Assembly (NCBI GenBank): GCA_023444055.1
Contig: JAEZRV010000041.1
Coordinates: forward strand, 66,647 to 130,646
DNA length: 64,000 bases
Source: Bacillota bacterium
GTDB taxonomy: Bacteria > Bacillota > Clostridia > Acetivibrionales > DSM-1351
Direction: 5' to 3'
Shown in pieces: positions 8,280-17,872 of this stretch (within the stretch, counting starts at the first letter, position 1; each line of letters starts with the position of its first letter). Under the pieces are notes generated by a model that was not told the origin of the DNA, did no database searches, and saw only the letters and a program-made list of their open reading frames with translations. Position numbers and translations under genes: made by a program.

Positions 8280-9635
8280 ATGGAAGCAACAATTTTAGAT
8301 GAAAGAAAGGCTTTTATTATAAATGGGGGAAGAGAAAATAGCGGTAGTTCTGCTGCAAAAGGCATCAAATGTGATAGTGATAGCCTGTCCGGTACGGTAA
8401 GTCAAAGAGCCTGTGTATATTGTGGAGCCAGAGTTGTGCTAAATCCCATTACAGATGCTTTCCATATTGTTCATGGCCCTATTGGATGCGCAAGCTATAC
8501 TTGGGATATTCGTGGGAGTTTAACCAGTGGAAGTGATTTATACCGAAATAGCTTTTCAACAGATTTAAGTGACAAAGACATTGTTTTCGGTGGAGAAAAG
8601 AAGTTAGCAGCTGCAATTGAAGAGGTTATAGAGAAACATAATCCTAAGCTAATATTTATATATTCTACTTGTATTGTAGGAGTTATAGGTGATGATGTAG
8701 ATGCAGTTTGTAAACAGGCAGAGAAAAAGCATGGTACTAGGGTTATTTCTGTAAAGTCACCAGGATTTTCAGGTAATAAATCATATGGCTATAAAATGGC
8801 TTGTAATGCGTTATTACAGCTCATAGAGCCTCATAAAAATCAAGCAAAAGTTAAAGGTGTAAATATTCTGGGAGATTTTAATCTTGCAGGAGAGATGTGG
8901 ATAATAAAAAACTATTTGAAGAAAATAGGCATTCCAGTAGTATCAACCATTACAGGTGATGCATGTTACGAAACCTTGATTAAAGCACCAGCTGCACAAT
9001 TAAATCTAGTACAGTGTGCAGGTTCAATGACTTATCTGGCAAAAAAGATGGAAGAAGAAATGGGAATTCCCTTTGTCAAGGTCAGTTTTTTTGGTGTAGA
9101 AGACACCTCTGCATCATTGATACGTATAGCGGAGGCTATTGGAAATGAGGAAAGTATTGAAAAGGCGAAGCAATTTACTAGCATGGAAAGAAATAAACTG
9201 AAAAGTTTTTTAGATAAATACAGAAAAAATTTCGAAGGTAAAAAAGCCGCAATCTATGTTGGAGGAGGCTTTAAGGCTATTTCTCTTATTAGACAGTTTA
9301 TTGAAATGGGGATTGAAACAGTAGTTGTAGGAACCCAAACAGGAAAAAAAGATGATTACGAGTTAATTGTAAACTTGGTGGGAGAGAATACGGTAATTTT
9401 AGATGATACTAATCCGGCTGAGCTGGAAGCCTTTATGAAGGCGAAGGGTGCAGACATATTGGTGGGTGGAGTTAAAGAAAGACCTTTAGCTTATAAGCTG
9501 GGAATAGCTTTTTGTGATCATAACCACGAAAGAAAGCATGCACTTGCAGGATATGATGGAGTAATAAACTTTACAAAGGAAATTAATCTCTCTTTAAACA
9601 GTCCTGTATGGGAGCATGTGAAAACCCAAAAATAA
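8280..9635 (+). CDS. nifE: FeMo-cofactor scaffold protein NifE
   Basis: NifE (451 aa) pairs with NifN to form the scaffold on which the NifB-cofactor matures into FeMo-co. It is a NifD paralogue with conserved cysteines in RACVYCGARVVL, GPIGCASYTWD and STCIVGVIGDD, and it lacks the FeMo-co His region of NifD. ATG 8280 is preferred; GGGGG lies 9 nt upstream. An in-frame TTG at 8271 is too close to that SD. It is separated from nifK by an attenuator hairpin and followed by nifN-B after about 150 bp. Confidence 0.95.
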   Translation: MEATILDERKAFIINGGRENSGSSAAKGIKCDSDSLSGTVSQRACVYCGARVVLNPITDAFHIVHGPIGCASYTWDIRGSLTSGSDLYRNSFSTDLSDKDIVFGGEKKLAAAIEEVIEKHNPKLIFIYSTCIVGVIGDDVDAVCKQAEKKHGTRVISVKSPGFSGNKSYGYKMACNALLQLIEPHKNQAKVKGVNILGDFNLAGEMWIIKNYLKKIGIPVVSTITGDACYETLIKAPAAQLNLVQCAGSMTYLAKKMEEEMGIPFVKVSFFGVEDTSASLIRIAEAIGNEESIEKAKQFTSMERNKLKSFLDKYRKNFEGKKAAIYVGGGFKAISLIRQFIEMGIETVVVGTQTGKKDDYELIVNLVGENTVILDDTNPAELEAFMKAKGADILVGGVKERPLAYKLGIAFCDHNHERKHALAGYDGVINFTKEINLSLNSPVWEHVKTQK

Positions 9636-9783
9636 TGACAAGTCGAAATGTGCGGGCATACTGTAAACACTATGTATAGGGCATGGTAGTGATTATGTAA
9701 ATTGTAGACAAAAATATAGGGAGAGTATCTCCACTGATGGGTGCAGAGAATGATTGTGCTCAGATTGGGCGAGGGAGGTTAAC

Positions 9784-12471
9784 ATGAGTAAAAATTTAGT
9801 TAATTTGAGTGTGAATCCCTGTAAGATGTGTATGCCAATGGGGATTGTAAGTGCTTTTTATGGTATAAAGAATTGCATGACAATACTTCACGGCTCACAG
9901 GGCTGTAGCACATATATTAGACGTCATATGGCAACACACTATAATGAGCCTGTGGACATTGCTTCTTCATCCTTGACTGAGAATGGTACTGTTTTTGGTG
10001 GTGAGAACAATTTAATAAAGGGTTTAGAAAATTTGATTGAATTGTATAAGCCTGAAGTAATCGGAATAGCAACTACTTGCCTTGCAGAAACAATTGGCGA
10101 GGACGTGCCAAGAATACTTAATAATTTTAATAAGCTTCATCCTGACAACAATGTAAAATTTATACCAGTAGTCTCTATGGGCTATTCAGAAACACAGTAC
10201 GAAGGATTTTTTATAGCGTTAAAAGCTATTGTAGAGAATGTAGAAATGATGCCAGAGAAAAATAATAAGGTGAATATTATTACAGGAATGATATCCCCTG
10301 CAGACACAAGATATCTTAAAGCTTTGCTGGATTCAATGAAGCTTGAATACATATTGCTTCCTGATATTTCAGACAATTTGGATGGTCAGCATACAGATTT
10401 TTATAATAGATTGCCAGCGGGTGGAACATCCCTTGAAGATATTTCGTTGATGGGTGGAGCAAAGCTTACAATTGAGCTATCTACCTTTACAAATAAGCAT
10501 AATTCTCCAGCGCAGTATTTATATGAGGCTTATGGGGTGCCTTTTGTTAGATGCAACTTACCCTCTGGATTGCGTGACACCGATGCTTTAATAAATGTAC
10601 TGGAAAAGGCAGGTGGAATACAGTCAGAGCTTCTACTTAAAGAACGTGGACGTTATACGGATGCTATGATTGATTCACACAAATATAATGCCGAGGGAAG
10701 AGCTATTATTTTTGGAGAACCTGATTTTGTATATTCAACAACCCGTCTGTGTGTTGAAAATGGCATTATGCCAGTTCTAGTAGCAACAGGTGCAAAGTGC
10801 AGTAATTTAAGAGAGCTGCTAGAAACAGAAATACAAGCTATTGCAGACTTTCTCTATTTAGATAAATTTGAAATTTTAGATAATTGTGATTTTGATACAG
10901 TTGAAAAATACGCAGTTGAACTAGGTGCCAATTTGATGATAGGCAGTTCAGATGGCAGAAGACTTGAACAAAAACTAAAAATTCCGCTTGTTAGGTGTGC
11001 GTTTCCAATACATGATCAGGTTGGAGGACAACGTGTAAGAACTCTGGGTTATGACGGTTCACTTGTATTGCTGGATAGGTTGACAAATAATTTGCTAAGC
11101 CAAAAGGAGCACAGCTTTAGAAGCAAAATGTATCAGAATTATTATACAGAGGAAAAGCAGAATATGTGCGGTGAAGCGAAGAAAAATAATGCTGAAAGGG
11201 ATGTAGTGATTATGAATAAAGTAGATAATAGAGCTACTAATGAAAAAAAGACCCAAACGCATCCTTGTTTTAATGGCTGTGGCAGCGAATATGCAAGAAT
11301 GCATCTGCCTATTGCACCAAAATGTAATATCCAATGCAATTATTGTGTCAGAAAGTTCGACTGCCCTAATGAAAGTAGACCAGGAGTTACAACAGAAGTT
11401 TTATCTCCAGAGGAAGCATGCCAAAAGTACAAGATGGTAAAGGAAAAGCTACCAAATCTGAAGGTGGTTGGAATTGCAGGTCCAGGGGACTCGTTAGCTG
11501 ATTTTGAAAACACAAAAAATACCTTGAGCTTAATAAGAAAAGAGGAACCATCGGTTACTTTTTGCTTATCAACAAATGGGCTTTTACTTCCTCTCTATGC
11601 AGATGAATTAGTAGAGCTAGGGGTATCACATGTTACAGTAACTATGAATTCAGTAAACACAACTATTGGAGCAAAAATATATAAGCATGTTGACTATATG
11701 GGGCATAGATATTTTGGAGAAGTTGGAGCCGCTATCCTAATGGCAAATCAGCTGGCGGGAATAAAAAGATTGACTTCACTGGGAGTTATATGCAAGGTAA
11801 ATATTGTAATGCTAAAGGGCATCAATGAGTACCATATTCCTGTTGTTGTAAAAACGGCAAAAGAACTAGGCTGTGAAATTACAAATATTATGCAGTTAAT
11901 TCCTGTGGCGGGAAGTGAATTTGAAAATATTCCGCTAGTAAGTAATAGAGAAATTATGAGTATGAGAAAACGCTGTGAGTCTACTTTAAAACAAATGTAT
12001 CATTGCCATCAATGCAGAGCTGATGCAATTGGAACCTTGGACAACGACCAATCTATTAACTTCAGAGGGTGTGCAAGCAATAAAAACAAGGTTGAGCAAG
12101 AAACAACAGAAGAAAAAACATTATTATTTGCAGTTTCTTCAAAAAGTGGGGTTTTGGTCGACCAGCATTTCGGTCACGCAAGTGACTTTTATATATATGA
12201 GTACAAGAATAAAAGCATACGTTTTAAAGAAAGGAGAAGTGTCACTAAGTACTGTGAAGGCTCTGAAGGCTGTGATGGAATGGGTGGTCTAAATAAAGAA
12301 GGTAAAATGGAAGCTATACTTGAGACAGTAAAGGATTGCAATGGAGTTTTGGCAATGAGAATCGGTGAGGCACCTAAACAAAAATTAAAGGAACAGTCTA
12401 TAGAGGCCTTCACGACTTATGACAGGATAGAGGAAGCAGTTAAACTTGCAGCCGAAAAACTTTGTGTCTAG
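9784..12471 (+). CDS. nifN-B: NifN-NifB fusion: cofactor scaffold plus radical-SAM NifB and NifX-like domain
   Basis: This 895-aa protein combines three modules. Residues 1 to about 440 are NifN (VNPCKMCMPMG, HGSQGCSTY, TTCLAETIGED). A linker with a FeMo-protein-like start (HPCFNGCGSEYARMHLPIA) leads into the NifB radical-SAM domain with CNIQCNYCVRKFDC, which makes the 8Fe-9S-C precursor. About 100 C-terminal residues (LLFAVSSKSG to the end) form a NifX/NafY-type cofactor-binding domain. The nifN-B fusion is known from Clostridium pasteurianum. ATG 9784 has GGGAGG 7 nt upstream. The fusion implies direct hand-over of the precursor to the scaffold. Confidence 0.95.
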   Translation: MSKNLVNLSVNPCKMCMPMGIVSAFYGIKNCMTILHGSQGCSTYIRRHMATHYNEPVDIASSSLTENGTVFGGENNLIKGLENLIELYKPEVIGIATTCLAETIGEDVPRILNNFNKLHPDNNVKFIPVVSMGYSETQYEGFFIALKAIVENVEMMPEKNNKVNIITGMISPADTRYLKALLDSMKLEYILLPDISDNLDGQHTDFYNRLPAGGTSLEDISLMGGAKLTIELSTFTNKHNSPAQYLYEAYGVPFVRCNLPSGLRDTDALINVLEKAGGIQSELLLKERGRYTDAMIDSHKYNAEGRAIIFGEPDFVYSTTRLCVENGIMPVLVATGAKCSNLRELLETEIQAIADFLYLDKFEILDNCDFDTVEKYAVELGANLMIGSSDGRRLEQKLKIPLVRCAFPIHDQVGGQRVRTLGYDGSLVLLDRLTNNLLSQKEHSFRSKMYQNYYTEEKQNMCGEAKKNNAERDVVIMNKVDNRATNEKKTQTHPCFNGCGSEYARMHLPIAPKCNIQCNYCVRKFDCPNESRPGVTTEVLSPEEACQKYKMVKEKLPNLKVVGIAGPGDSLADFENTKNTLSLIRKEEPSVTFCLSTNGLLLPLYADELVELGVSHVTVTMNSVNTTIGAKIYKHVDYMGHRYFGEVGAAILMANQLAGIKRLTSLGVICKVNIVMLKGINEYHIPVVVKTAKELGCEITNIMQLIPVAGSEFENIPLVSNREIMSMRKRCESTLKQMYHCHQCRADAIGTLDNDQSINFRGCASNKNKVEQETTEEKTLLFAVSSKSGVLVDQHFGHASDFYIYEYKNKSIRFKERRSVTKYCEGSEGCDGMGGLNKEGKMEAILETVKDCNGVLAMRIGEAPKQKLKEQSIEAFTTYDRIEEAVKLAAEKLCV

Positions 12472-12503
12472 ATAATTTTGTTAGAAAGGGAGAGTTTAAA
12501 ATT

Positions 12504-12812
12504 ATGGTGAGCCCAAAATATCATGTATTCGTATGTACGAGTTGTAGAATAAATGGAACCCAAAAAGGTTTTTGTCACTCTAAGGGGAGCGTAGATTTAG
12601 TACAAAGGCTTATGGAAGAAATTGATGATAAAGAGTTGACAAGTGAGGTGATGGTAACTAATACAGGCTGCTTTGGAATCTGTGACAAAGGTCCTGTTGT
12701 TGTTATTTATCCTGAGGGGACTTGGTATGGAAATGTATCTGAGGAGGATATTGAGACTATAGTAGAAAGACATTTGGTTGGAGGGGAAAAGGTAGAGGAG
12801 TTACTTATCTGA
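12504..12812 (+). CDS. Thioredoxin-like [2Fe-2S] ferredoxin
   Basis: This 102-aa protein matches the thioredoxin-like [2Fe-2S] ferredoxin of clostridial nif clusters, which binds the MoFe protein in C. pasteurianum. Cluster cysteines are in VCTSCRINGTQKGFC and TGCFGICDKG, followed by GPVVVIYPEGTWYGNV. ATG 12504 has GGGAGAG upstream; the longer frame from 12462 would overlap the nifN-B end. A twin-hairpin element follows at 12923. Its probable role is low-potential electron transfer or redox signalling to nitrogenase. Confidence 0.88.
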   Translation: MVSPKYHVFVCTSCRINGTQKGFCHSKGSVDLVQRLMEEIDDKELTSEVMVTNTGCFGICDKGPVVVIYPEGTWYGNVSEEDIETIVERHLVGGEKVEELLI

Positions 12813-12922
12813 GTAATTTTTAAGTGCCCATGTTGCATATCTCTAAAAAGCGAGGTTTTTCACGCCACATTGCTTTTCTATAAATTTTGTACTCAAACTG
12901 GGTGTGGAGGTTAGCTTAAAAA

Positions 12923-12987
12923 GCTTGAAAAATAAGGTAGTGCAAACATGGTGCATTTTCAAGCCCCAAAAACCACAAGTGGTTTTT
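12923..12987 (+). repeat. Twin-hairpin element B (copy of the element after nifH)
   Basis: GCTTGAAAAAT/ATTTTCAAGC (12923-12933 / 12955-12964) replaces the C-G pair of copy A with T-A, keeping the stem. The loop core (aaac.aggtgc type) is conserved, and AAAAACCAC-AA-GTGGTTTTT follows at 12968-12987. It is flanked by two similar SD segments: GTGGAGGTTAGC at 12903-12914 and GTGGAGGTTAGT before the nifV-omega ATG. Confidence 0.5.
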
Positions 12988-13076
12988 GCCTGTGTGGAAG
13001 TAGCTTTAAAAAAATCAGCGTACCGCCACGATAGTTTCACTATAATTTTATGCCGAAAGTTGGCGTGGAGGTTAGT

Positions 13077-14036
13077 ATGATTAAAATTACAGATGTTACT
13101 CTATGTTCTCTTAACAAGGAGACTGCTCAAAATGAAAAGGTAATAGATTTATACCAATTGTTGTGTAAGACAGGTATAAATTTTATAGAAATTGATGTGC
13201 CTTTATTTGAAAGGTTTAAAGATAAAGTAGATAAGGGCATAACTGTTCTGAGAGTTCAGGATCCTACAGATATAAAGTATTATAAGGGTTTTAAAAAATA
13301 TATTTGTAGACATAGTGGATTTTTTACACAATTGGATACTATTTCTGAAATTCAAATAAATGATGCCAGAGAAATTAACCTAATGAGCAAATTCTCTGAA
13401 TATAACAACATTAGAATTGTTGGACTGGATGATTTAATGCAGCATGATTATTTATCTGCTTTCAATAAAATAAAAAAGTTGAAATTCGAAATGCTTGAGC
13501 TATGTCCTCAAAATAGCTGCTATTGTGCAAGTGCTCTTGCTACTGAATGGATACTAAATGGTGGAAATAATATTGCAGTTAGTTTTGCTGGAAGTGGAGG
13601 TTTCGCTGCCTTAGAGGAAGTGATAATGGCACTTCGTATTACTAAACGCCATAAGCCCAATTTAGATTTATCAGTGCTTGTACAGATAAAAAACTTATAT
13701 GAACAAATAACGGGTAGAGAAATTTCTAAAAATAAGGCTATCGTAGGTAGTGGTATTTTTGAGGTTGAATCTGGAATTCATGTTGACGGTATTTATAAAA
13801 ATGGTTCAAATTATGAACCATTTGAGCCATCGGTTGTTGGTATGAACAGAAAAATTGTTATTGGAAAACATTCTGGTAGTACATCAATTGAAGTAAAACT
13901 AAAAGAGTATAATCTAATATTTCCGCAAAATATGATTACAGAACTATTAGATACTGTACAACAAGAGAGTATCCGTTTAAAGAGAAGTATATCTGATCAA
14001 GAATTTGTAACAATTGCAGAGAATTTTATTCAATAA
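13077..14036 (+). CDS. nifV-omega: Homocitrate synthase omega subunit
   Basis: This 319-aa protein corresponds to the C-terminal half of homocitrate synthase, with GIFEVESGIHVDGIYKNG and IGKHSGSTSI motifs from the HMGL-like communication region. In C. pasteurianum NifV is split in the same order, omega then alpha, and the subunits form one enzyme that makes homocitrate for FeMo-co. The N-terminal third is a degenerate TIM barrel with a CPQNSCYCASAL segment. ATG 13077 follows GTGGAGGTTAGT. nifV-alpha starts 27 bp after its stop. Confidence 0.88.
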   Translation: MIKITDVTLCSLNKETAQNEKVIDLYQLLCKTGINFIEIDVPLFERFKDKVDKGITVLRVQDPTDIKYYKGFKKYICRHSGFFTQLDTISEIQINDAREINLMSKFSEYNNIRIVGLDDLMQHDYLSAFNKIKKLKFEMLELCPQNSCYCASALATEWILNGGNNIAVSFAGSGGFAALEEVIMALRITKRHKPNLDLSVLVQIKNLYEQITGREISKNKAIVGSGIFEVESGIHVDGIYKNGSNYEPFEPSVVGMNRKIVIGKHSGSTSIEVKLKEYNLIFPQNMITELLDTVQQESIRLKRSISDQEFVTIAENFIQ

Positions 14037-14063
14037 ATACATTTTGCGGAGGTTGGACTGGCA

Positions 14064-14867
14064 ATGAAGGAAAAAAAATATCTGATAGATACCACCCTTC
14101 GTGACGGAGAACAAAGCCCAGGCTTTGCATTTAATATAGATGAAAAAATAATGCTTGCTCAGCTAATGGAAAAAGCAGGTGTATATCAAATTGAAGCTGG
14201 AGTTCCGGCAATGGGAAAGTATGAAAAAGCTGCCATTTGCAAAATTATCGATAATAGAAAAACGGTAAAGATATCAACCTGGAATAGAATGAAAAAAGAG
14301 GATATAGAACATTCTTTTGATTGTTGCCCTGATATTATTCATATAAGTGCACCAGTATCCTATGTACATATTTATTCTAAACTTAAAAAAAACAAAATTT
14401 GGTTGCAAAATAATTTGCAACAGTGTGTTAGTTATGCATTAGATAAAGGTTATACAGTTACTGTTGGATTAGAGGATGCTTCACGGGCAGATATTACATT
14501 TATTATTAGTATTGCTAATCTATTAAAGGATATGGGAGTTGCAAACATCCGATTTGCTGATACAGTGGGGGTTTTGACACCTTCGAGGACATATCAGACA
14601 ATACGGGACATTATTAGCAATACAGGCATTTCAGTTGGTATTCATGCGCACAATGATTTGGGAATGGCAGTGGCAAATTCATTAGAAGCTGCGAAGGCAG
14701 GAGCAGATTTTATAGATACAACTCTTTTTGGAATAGGTGAACGTGCTGGGAATTGTGATATTAGTAAGTTTGCGTGGGCAGCTGATAAGCTTTTTGAGAT
14801 AAAACCTAGTTATTCCTGTATTAATGATTTAAAAGAGAGTGCCAGATATATTTTATTTAAAGAATAG
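14064..14867 (+). CDS. nifV-alpha: Homocitrate synthase alpha subunit
   Basis: This 267-aa TIM-barrel protein carries the catalytic homocitrate/isopropylmalate synthase signature DTTLRDGEQSPG at residues 9-20, and GIHAHNDLGMAVANS with the metal-binding His pair. It lacks the C-terminal region found in a full-length NifV, which is supplied by the omega gene. The reaction is acetyl-CoA plus 2-oxoglutarate to homocitrate. The SD GGAGG lies about 10 nt upstream of the ATG. The downstream gene is modA, so molybdate uptake follows organic-ligand synthesis. Confidence 0.9.
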   Translation: MKEKKYLIDTTLRDGEQSPGFAFNIDEKIMLAQLMEKAGVYQIEAGVPAMGKYEKAAICKIIDNRKTVKISTWNRMKKEDIEHSFDCCPDIIHISAPVSYVHIYSKLKKNKIWLQNNLQQCVSYALDKGYTVTVGLEDASRADITFIISIANLLKDMGVANIRFADTVGVLTPSRTYQTIRDIISNTGISVGIHAHNDLGMAVANSLEAAKAGADFIDTTLFGIGERAGNCDISKFAWAADKLFEIKPSYSCINDLKESARYILFKE

Positions 14868-14924
14868 TAGTCAAAATATTAAGAAGTGGAGATGGGGTGT
14901 AAGTGTGAAATTACTAATACAGAT

Positions 14925-14997
14925 AGAGGAGGTGCCGAGTCCATGTCATTTCTGTCATTTAGTTTTGTGTAGAATGTGGGACATGGACATATTTATG
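14925..14997 (+). promoter_or_regulatory. SD-bridging hairpin leader, copy 1 (modA)
   Basis: The SD AGAGGAGG (14925-14932) is 62 nt from the start codon. Between them GTCCATGTC (14939-14947) pairs with GACATGGAC (14980-14988) across a 32-nt loop. Six nt lie between SD and stem and six between stem and ATG, so folding leaves about 12 unpaired nt between SD and AUG. A 9-codon uORF (MSFLSFSFV) starts inside the 5' arm. Confidence 0.75.
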
Positions 14998-15849
14998 AAA
15001 GCACGGAGAAAAAACATTTTTATATTAATAATTATAAGCCTTTTGCTACAAGTGGGTTGTGGTGCTGTAACTTCACCTACACAAAATACTTCCGCTGATA
15101 CATCAAAAGCTACGGCTACAGAAGTATCTGAGACTAATTCTGATAATACTACAGAAAAAACTGAACTTTTTGTAGCAGCGGCAGCAAGCTTAACAGATGC
15201 AGTAACTGAAGTTATACAAAATTATAAAAAAGTACAACCGAATGTTGTCATAAACTGTACCTTTAGTTCTTCTGGAACTCTACAAACACAGATTGAACAG
15301 GGAGCACCAGCAGATATTTTTATATCAGCAGCAAAAAAACAGGTGGAGGCCCTTGAAAAAGAGGGTTTAGCTAAAGAAGGTACAAAGAAAGAACTCCTTA
15401 TAAACAAAGTTGTATTAATAGCGCCTGTTGATAATAAAAAGAGTATTACAAATTTTGAGGAGCTTGCAACTGACAAGGTCTCGACGATAGCTTTAGGAGA
15501 ACCTAGTGGTGTTCCAGTAGGACAGTATTCAGAAGAAATATTTTCGTATCTTAAAATACTAGATAAAGTAAAACCGAAAGCAAACTATGGTAGTGATGTA
15601 AGACAAATTCTTACATGGGTAGAAAATGGAGATGTTGATTGTGGAGTAGTTTATGCAACCGATGCAGCTTTATCAGATAAAATAAAGTTAGTATGTGAAG
15701 CTCCAAAGAACAGTCATAAACCTGTTATATACCCTGCTGTCGTGCTAAAAAACAGTAAGCACACTGCAGAGGCTGAAGAATTCTTAAATTATTTATCGAC
15801 ACCAGAAATTGAAAATGTATTTAAAAAATACGGCTTTGAAGTTGAGTAA
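14995..15849 (+). CDS. modA: Molybdate ABC transporter, substrate-binding lipoprotein
   Basis: ModA binds molybdate outside the membrane and delivers it to ModBC. The start at 14995 is certain because it gives a classic lipoprotein signal: MKARRKN, a hydrophobic stretch and the lipobox LQVGC with Cys22 as anchor. The mature part shows family motifs FVAAAASLTDAV, SSGTLQTQIEQGAPADIF and ALGEPSGVPVGQYSEE. It lies directly after nifV-alpha and before modBC, fitting Mo supply for nitrogenase. No SD lies next to this ATG; the only strong SD is 62 nt upstream across a 9-bp hairpin. Between modA and modB there is a 106-bp gap. Confidence 0.93.
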   Translation: MKARRKNIFILIIISLLLQVGCGAVTSPTQNTSADTSKATATEVSETNSDNTTEKTELFVAAAASLTDAVTEVIQNYKKVQPNVVINCTFSSSGTLQTQIEQGAPADIFISAAKKQVEALEKEGLAKEGTKKELLINKVVLIAPVDNKKSITNFEELATDKVSTIALGEPSGVPVGQYSEEIFSYLKILDKVKPKANYGSDVRQILTWVENGDVDCGVVYATDAALSDKIKLVCEAPKNSHKPVIYPAVVLKNSKHTAEAEEFLNYLSTPEIENVFKKYGFEVE

Positions 15850-15955
15850 ATAAAAATGGAACTGCTTACACAGTGTCTACTGCTAATGATTTCATGTTTT
15901 AGATTGAATATAGCAGCACTAAGAGTTCTGTTTATAGAGATAGAAGGTAGAACTT

Positions 15956-16633
15956 ATGGATTTATCACCACTTTATGTATCGCTTAAAGTAGCGTTTACT
16001 GCTACAACAGTTACTGTTTTTCTGGGAATTTTGGCAGCCTGGTATGTTTTTAAGGCGAAGAGGTTTAAGGGACTGATTGATGGAGTATTTACTTTACCTA
16101 TGGTTTTGCCTCCTACAGTGGTTGGATTTTTTCTGCTTATTATTTTTGGGAAAAATAGTTTATTGGGTAGCTTTTTATTGCAGTTTAATATTAGTATTGT
16201 ATTTACTTGGATAGGAGCAGTAATTGCATCAATAGTAGTAGCCTTTCCATTAATGTATAGAACTGTAAGAGGTGCTTTTGAACAATTTGACATAAGCATG
16301 ATTTACGCTGCAAGGACTCTAGGTATATCAGAGTTTAGAGTGTTTTATAAAATTGTAATTCCCAATGTGTTGCCAAGTATAGTAGCAGGAACAGTGCTTT
16401 CCTTTGCCAGAGCACTAGGCGAATTTGGTGCAACAATAATGCTTGCCGGGAATATTCCAGGAAGAACACAAACAATGGCTATTGCTATATATACGGCAGT
16501 ACAGGCTGGAGACAGAGCAAAAGCATATAATTGGGTTTTAATTATATGTATAATGTCCTTTACCTCAATAATTCTTATAAATTTTTGGAATAGTCGTCAA
16601 AGCAAGAGAACAGCAAAAAGAGGTGATATTTGA
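15956..16633 (+). CDS. modB: Molybdate ABC transporter permease
   Basis: ModB (225 aa) is an integral membrane permease with about five hydrophobic segments and the ABC-coupling EAA-like loop containing ARTLGISEFRVFYKIVIPN, followed by LSFARALGEFGATIMLAGN, a ModB hallmark. It forms the molybdate channel with ModA and ModC. Its ATG is preceded by a weak SD (GAAGGTAG). The stop codon overlaps the modC start (TGATG), so the two are translationally coupled. Confidence 0.93.
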   Translation: MDLSPLYVSLKVAFTATTVTVFLGILAAWYVFKAKRFKGLIDGVFTLPMVLPPTVVGFFLLIIFGKNSLLGSFLLQFNISIVFTWIGAVIASIVVAFPLMYRTVRGAFEQFDISMIYAARTLGISEFRVFYKIVIPNVLPSIVAGTVLSFARALGEFGATIMLAGNIPGRTQTMAIAIYTAVQAGDRAKAYNWVLIICIMSFTSIILINFWNSRQSKRTAKRGDI

Positions 16634-17700
16634 TGTCACTATACGTTAATATTAAAAAGGTTATGGATAATAATTTTACACTTGACATTGAATTTTCTGC
16701 AAATAATGAAATAACTGCCCTACTAGGTGCCTCGGGTTGTGGAAAGAGCATGACCTTAAAATGTATCGCAGGCATAGAAGAGCCTGATGAAGGTACTATT
16801 GTTTTAGATGGCAGAGTTTTATTTGATTCAGGAAAGAAAATTAATTTATCACCACAGAAAAGAAAAGTGGGATATTTATTTCAAAATTATGCACTGTTTC
16901 CCAATATGACGGTAGAAGAAAACATTGGAATTGGCGCTTCTGCAAATAAGCAGGAACGTAAAAGGATTGTAAAAGAAAAAATTAAATCATTTTATCTGGA
17001 GGGCTTAGAAAAGAAACAACCCCACCAGCTTTCAGGAGGTCAGCAGCAAAGAGTTGCACTCGCAAGAATTATGGCATCAAAACCAGATATTATTATGCTA
17101 GACGAACCCTTTTGTGCTTTAGACAGCTATTTAAAATGGCAGCTTGAACAGAAAATGATAGATTCGCTATCCAGTTTTCAAGGTACAGTTCTTTTTGTAT
17201 CACATAATAGAAATGAAGTTTATCGTTTTGCAAGCACTATTGCTGTTATTTCAGATGGGAAGGTTGAGGTGGTAAGCGAAAAGGAAAGCTTGTTTACTGT
17301 GCCAAAAAAACTATCGGCTGCTCTTTTAACTGGTTGTAAAAATATATCAAGAGCTGAAAGACTTTCAGAATATACTTTGAAGGCAATTGACTGGAACTTA
17401 GTTCTTCATACGGGTAGATTGATAGATGAAGACATAAAATATGTAGGTATAAGGGCTCATTATTTAGAATATACCGAAAAGGATGACTCCCATAATATAA
17501 TGACTTGTGAAGTAGTTAAAGTAATTGAAAATCCGTTTTCCTATATTATTATGTTAAAAAACAAAAACAGCAATAATTGTTATGGAAATTCACTAATAAG
17601 ATGGGAGACAGATAAAAATATATGGAGAGAGATCTCAATAAAAAACAAACCCATAAGATTAATTTTTAAGGAAGAAGATTTATTGCTGCTTGTATATTAG
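16633..17700 (+). CDS. modC: Molybdate ABC transporter ATPase
   Basis: ModC (355 aa) energises molybdate import. It shows Walker A GASGCGKSMTLK, the Q-loop in FQNYALFP, the signature LSGGQQQRVALARIMA and Walker B IIMLDEPFCALD. The C-terminal 120 residues form a Mop/TOBE-like regulatory domain (YVGIRAHYLEY region). ATG 16633 overlaps the modB stop and has GAGGTGAT upstream. A perfect hairpin terminator follows, ending the modABC transcript. Confidence 0.93.
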   Translation: MSLYVNIKKVMDNNFTLDIEFSANNEITALLGASGCGKSMTLKCIAGIEEPDEGTIVLDGRVLFDSGKKINLSPQKRKVGYLFQNYALFPNMTVEENIGIGASANKQERKRIVKEKIKSFYLEGLEKKQPHQLSGGQQQRVALARIMASKPDIIMLDEPFCALDSYLKWQLEQKMIDSLSSFQGTVLFVSHNRNEVYRFASTIAVISDGKVEVVSEKESLFTVPKKLSAALLTGCKNISRAERLSEYTLKAIDWNLVLHTGRLIDEDIKYVGIRAHYLEYTEKDDSHNIMTCEVVKVIENPFSYIIMLKNKNSNNCYGNSLIRWETDKNIWREISIKNKPIRLIFKEEDLLLLVY

Positions 17701-17762
17701 ATCTTTAACGATAAATTAACTTACTTTTATCTAAAATATATGGTAAAATATTAACATGATAC

Positions 17763-17815
17763 AACGTGTGGTTTTGAAAACGACTTCTAGTTGCCAAAAC
17801 CACACGTTATTTTTG
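17763..17815 (+). terminator. Terminator after modC
   Basis: AACGTGTGGTTTTG and CAAAACCACACGTT form a perfect 14-bp stem around an 18-nt loop, followed by ATTTTTG. Confidence 0.7.
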
Positions 17816-17872
17816 TACGGCTTAAGAGATTGACTTACGTACGTTAAATTAACGGTATTAAATCCCTTGTAA

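Noticed and set aside
14932..14994. N-terminal extensions (MPSPCHFFHLVLCR... type) in frame with modA, metY and the DUF6062 protein
   Set aside because: The same peptide would precede three unrelated proteins, the GTG would sit directly on the SD, and modA would lose its N-terminal lipoprotein signal. The conservation is better explained at RNA level.
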